This document shows positions 61,605-64,000 of a stretch of 64,000 nucleotides of DNA, one piece after another. The stretch lies in assembly GCF_017355165.1 (NCBI RefSeq), contig NZ_JADILK010000007.1:62001-126000 (forward strand). The letters are read 5' to 3'. A model generated the notes under the pieces. The model was not told the DNA's origin. It saw only the letters and a program-made list of their open reading frames with translations, and ran no database searches. This DNA is from Bacillus sp. SD075. GTDB taxonomy: Bacteria > Bacillota > Bacilli > Bacillales > DSM-1321. The translations under genes and the position numbers were made by a program. How positions within the stretch are numbered: position 1 is the first letter of the stretch; every line of letters starts with the position of its first letter.

Positions 61605-62462
61605 ATGGCTACAGGAGGATTATCCATCATACAGACGATGATGAGCAAGCTGCCGCAATCGGAACAAAAACTAGCAGAATATATTCTTCAGAATCCTCAT
61701 GAAGTTGTGAACAGCACTGTACAGGAATTAAGTACGTCCGCCCAAACAAGCGGGGCAGCTGTTATTAGGTTGTGTAAATCGCTTGGAATAAAAGGGTTTC
61801 AAGATCTGAAAATTAGGATTGCTGGAGATTTGATGAAGACCGTCGAACAGGGCTACCGGGATATCGAGCCTTCCGAATCCCTGTATCGGATTGTGGAAAA
61901 AACAACGAGTAATTCGATTCAGACCATCCGGGACACATCTGAAATAATTGATCACGATAATCTCAAACTGGCAATAACGCTGATGATGAATGCTAAAAGC
62001 GTCCACTTTTGCGGTGTGGGCGCTTCGAATATAGTTGCTGCTGACGCTCAGCAAAAATTACTTCGCATCAATAAAGGGGCAACGGCTTTTACAGATATGC
62101 ATTTAGTTGCGACACTGATTGCAAATGCAGATGAAAATGACATCGTTTTTGCCATTTCATTCTCCGGGGAAACACCAGAAGTTGTCAATATACTGAAGCT
62201 GGCAAAAGAACGTGGGGTAAAAACGATCGGGCTGACTCATTTTGGTCAAACAACTGTATCTTCTTTGTGTGACGCCACACTATATACATCCTTTTCGAAC
62301 GAAGCACCGTTTCGAAGTGCAGCAACATCCTCACGATTAGCTCAATTATATATGATTGACATTTTGTTTTTGGGGATGGCTTCAGAGCAATATGAAGAGA
62401 CTGTCCAATATATTGATAACACCAAGTCTGCCATTAAATCGATGACAGATCGATATAAATGA
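61605..62462 (+). CDS. murR: RpiR-family transcriptional regulator MurR
   Basis: A 285-residue regulator: N-terminal HTH (SEQKLAEYILQNPHEVVNSTVQELSTSAQTSGAAVIRLCKSLG, about 20-62) and C-terminal SIS sugar-phosphate domain with FCGVGASNIVAADAQQKL and AISFSGETPEVVNIL. Between murQ and murP, so it probably represses or activates this operon in response to MurNAc-6-P. TAAGGAGGGAAG ribosome site. Confidence 0.93.
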   Translation: MATGGLSIIQTMMSKLPQSEQKLAEYILQNPHEVVNSTVQELSTSAQTSGAAVIRLCKSLGIKGFQDLKIRIAGDLMKTVEQGYRDIEPSESLYRIVEKTTSNSIQTIRDTSEIIDHDNLKLAITLMMNAKSVHFCGVGASNIVAADAQQKLLRINKGATAFTDMHLVATLIANADENDIVFAISFSGETPEVVNILKLAKERGVKTIGLTHFGQTTVSSLCDATLYTSFSNEAPFRSAATSSRLAQLYMIDILFLGMASEQYEETVQYIDNTKSAIKSMTDRYK

Positions 62463-62493
62463 TTAATACGAGATTTGACAAGGGGGCTTTTGA

Positions 62494-63864
62494 ATGGGTA
62501 AGGGGGATAAGTACGCCAGTTTAGCAGAAGAGTTATTGGGGAAATTGGGTGGGGTATCTAATGTTGCCGATGCTGCACATTGTATGACCAGACTAAGGGT
62601 ACTGCCAATCGACCGTTCGAAAGTAAAAATGGAAGAGATAAAAAATACGGAAGGCGTTTTTGGCGTCATTGAAGAGGAAACGATACAAATCGTCCTCGGG
62701 CCAGGCGTGGTGAACAAGGTTCATACAGAATTTGAAAAGCTTCTGGAGGAATCTTCTGGCGATTTGAACTTAAAAGAAGTGGCTTCGAAGAATAAATCAG
62801 AGATTGATAGAAAAAATGCAAAACCATTAAAACTTTTTTTACGCAGGATTGCCAGTATTTTCATCCCTTTAATTCCCGCCTTAGTGGCATCAGGTTTGAT
62901 TACCGGTATTACAAAAGCAATCGTTCAAGCGGGCTGGCTTGCAGCTGAATCGCAATTAGCCATCATTTTAACCGTTATCGGATCGGGACTGTTTGCTTAT
63001 TTGGGGATTTTGGTTGGGACCAATGCAGCAAAAGAATACGGTGGATCTCCTGCACTTGGTGCACTGGCAGGTATCTTGGTCATTAACCCTGCTGTCGGCG
63101 ACATTTCATTGTTCGGTGAAAATTTGCTCCCTGGCCGCGGTGGATTGATAGGAGTGCTCTTTGCAGCTATTTTCATAGCCTTGGTGGAAAAACAGGTCAG
63201 GAAATTCATTCCTCAATCACTGGATATCATTTTGACGCCAACCATCGCTTTACTTATTACAGGGATGGTCACTTACATTGTATTTATGCCGGTAGGAGGG
63301 TTTTTATCGGATGCCATTACGACTGGGTTATTGAATGTATTGGATTTCGGTGGTGTTGTAGCTGGATTCGTGCTTGGTGCGGCCTTCCTCCCTCTTGTCA
63401 TTACTGGCCTACATCAAGGTTTAACGCCTGTCCATTTAGAATTGATCAATTCGATTGGTGATGATCCACTACTTCCCATTTTGGCAATGGGTGGCGCGGG
63501 CCAAGTGGGAGCTGCATTTGCCATCTATATGAAAACGAAGAAAGCAAGTTTGAAGAGAGCTATCGGAGGAGGCCTTCCTTCCGGGATGCTTGGTATCGGT
63601 GAACCCCTTATATTTGGAGTGACCTTGCCACTGGGCAGGCCTTTCTTAACTGCATGTTTAGGTGCAGGAGTAGGTGGTGCATTCCAAGCTCAATTTGGAA
63701 TCGCAACGTCGTCCATTGGTGTGTCCGGACTGCCGCTTACCTTTTTAGTTCATCCAAACCAAATCGGGCTGTTCCTCGCTGGGTTGTTCATTTCCTATAT
63801 AGCAGGATTTATTTTTACGTATTTGTTTGGGTTCAAAGATGAAATGGCGGTTGAGTTCAAGTGA
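62494..63864 (+). CDS. murP: PTS EIIBC component for N-acetylmuramic acid, MurP
   Basis: The 456-residue transporter phosphorylates MurNAc during uptake. The N-terminal EIIB domain carries the phosphorylation Cys30 in VSNVADAAHCMTRLRV; the EIIC membrane domain follows from about 115 (RRIASIFIPLIPALVASGLI) with GLHQGLTPVH and MLGIGEPLIFGVTLPL. There is no EIIA domain, so one is borrowed in trans. GTGA overlap with the next gene. Confidence 0.93.
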   Translation: MGKGDKYASLAEELLGKLGGVSNVADAAHCMTRLRVLPIDRSKVKMEEIKNTEGVFGVIEEETIQIVLGPGVVNKVHTEFEKLLEESSGDLNLKEVASKNKSEIDRKNAKPLKLFLRRIASIFIPLIPALVASGLITGITKAIVQAGWLAAESQLAIILTVIGSGLFAYLGILVGTNAAKEYGGSPALGALAGILVINPAVGDISLFGENLLPGRGGLIGVLFAAIFIALVEKQVRKFIPQSLDIILTPTIALLITGMVTYIVFMPVGGFLSDAITTGLLNVLDFGGVVAGFVLGAAFLPLVITGLHQGLTPVHLELINSIGDDPLLPILAMGGAGQVGAAFAIYMKTKKASLKRAIGGGLPSGMLGIGEPLIFGVTLPLGRPFLTACLGAGVGGAFQAQFGIATSSIGVSGLPLTFLVHPNQIGLFLAGLFISYIAGFIFTYLFGFKDEMAVEFK

Positions 63865-64000
63865 TCGGGATCTCTTTTTATCTACAAGACCCGCATGCGG
63901 AAACACAAATTATCCATGCTGCTAACCTGGGAGTGAAGAAAGCGTTTACCTCGCTTCATATTCCTGAAGAAAAGGGTGATCTCCTAAAGAGGATGATCAC
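63861..64000 (+). CDS. mupG: DUF871/MupG-like 6-phospho-N-acetylmuramidase, N-terminal part (cut by window end)
   Basis: The GTG at 63861 overlaps the murP stop (GTGA). The frame stays open to the window end: IGISFYLQDPHAETQIIHA, then LGVKKAFTSLHIPEEKG. The F-T-S-L-x-I-P-E-E segment is typical of the DUF871 TIM-barrel family, which includes MupG, the enzyme splitting MurNAc-6P-GlcNAc. The gene set murQ-murR-murP with mupG is known from Staphylococcus aureus. Only about 46 codons are visible. Confidence 0.75.
   Translation, partial: MIGISFYLQDPHAETQIIHAANLGVKKAFTSLHIPEEKGDLLKRMI

Overview
The window reads as the chromosome of an endospore-forming Bacillaceae bacterium. Spore-specific genes (sspP, sspO, sspN, tlp), strong AGGAGG ribosome sites, cre-type boxes, a TPP-riboswitch thi operon and the order sspP-sspO-citB-yneN-sspN-tlp-yneP-yneQ-yneR-plsY-yneT-parE-parC, which is also the Bacillus subtilis order, all support this. 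A Peribacillus/Bacillus simplex-type species is my guess from overall gene style, not a proven assignment. No tRNA, rRNA, prophage or CRISPR array was seen.

Layout. (1) 1-13123: most of an anaerobic (cobalt-early) cobalamin operon, tightly overlapped: the C-terminal half of a CbiH60-type fusion, cbiX with a huge His/Asp tail, cbiJ, cbiC, cbiD, cbiET, cbiL, cbiF, cbiG, cbiA, a SUMT (cobA), a nitroreductase, a cobalamin adenosyltransferase and cbiP. (2) 13300-15001: an HU protein, a tiny Ser/Arg-rich protein missed by length cut-offs, and a convergent Ser/Thr kinase. (3) 15254-16215: a graveyard with a frameshifted flavin-reductase gene, a nonsense-mutated MFS transporter and short repeats. (4) 16310-22907: cluster A, a sigma-54 regulator, a perfect -24/-12 promoter and genes resembling the alicyclic (cyclohexanecarboxylate) ring-cleavage pathway: acyl-CoA dehydrogenase, BadI-like hydrolase, AliA-like ligase, BadH-like dehydrogenase. 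(5) 22987-30621: TPP riboswitch and tenA-ykoEDC-tenI-thiO-thiS-thiG-thiF. (6) 30813-47002: the conserved sspP-to-parC block, with an inserted fbpB-like gene, a decayed IS1182-type transposase and a dispersed GC-rich element. (7) 47140-60289: cluster B, a CoA ligase, two acyl-CoA dehydrogenases, an SDR, a MaoC-type hydratase pair, a second PAS-AAA-Fis sigma-54 activator, and a five-gene branched-chain-amino-acid-type ABC transporter behind its own sigma-54 promoter and a long structured leader. (8) 60581-64000: the MurNAc recycling operon murQ-murR-murP-mupG (last gene cut by the window end) with a cre site and a 13-bp inverted-repeat operator.

The most interesting signal is the sigma-54 circuitry. 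Three canonical GG-N10-GC promoters lie in the window, two of them in cluster B. Both cluster B promoters carry two upstream dyads of the form AATTCA-N4-TGAATT (proximal copy perfect, distal copy degenerate), about 75 bp apart, with the proximal dyad about 50 bp from the -24 element. That repeated geometry predicts that the activator at 53353 controls both the acyl-CoA catabolic genes and the ABC transporter. A perfect cre box follows the ligase gene and another lies in the transporter leader, suggesting CcpA repression. Cluster A looks like a Firmicute, sigma-54-controlled version of a pathway known mainly from Rhodopseudomonas palustris, sitting next to the ruins of an aromatic-acid-type transporter.
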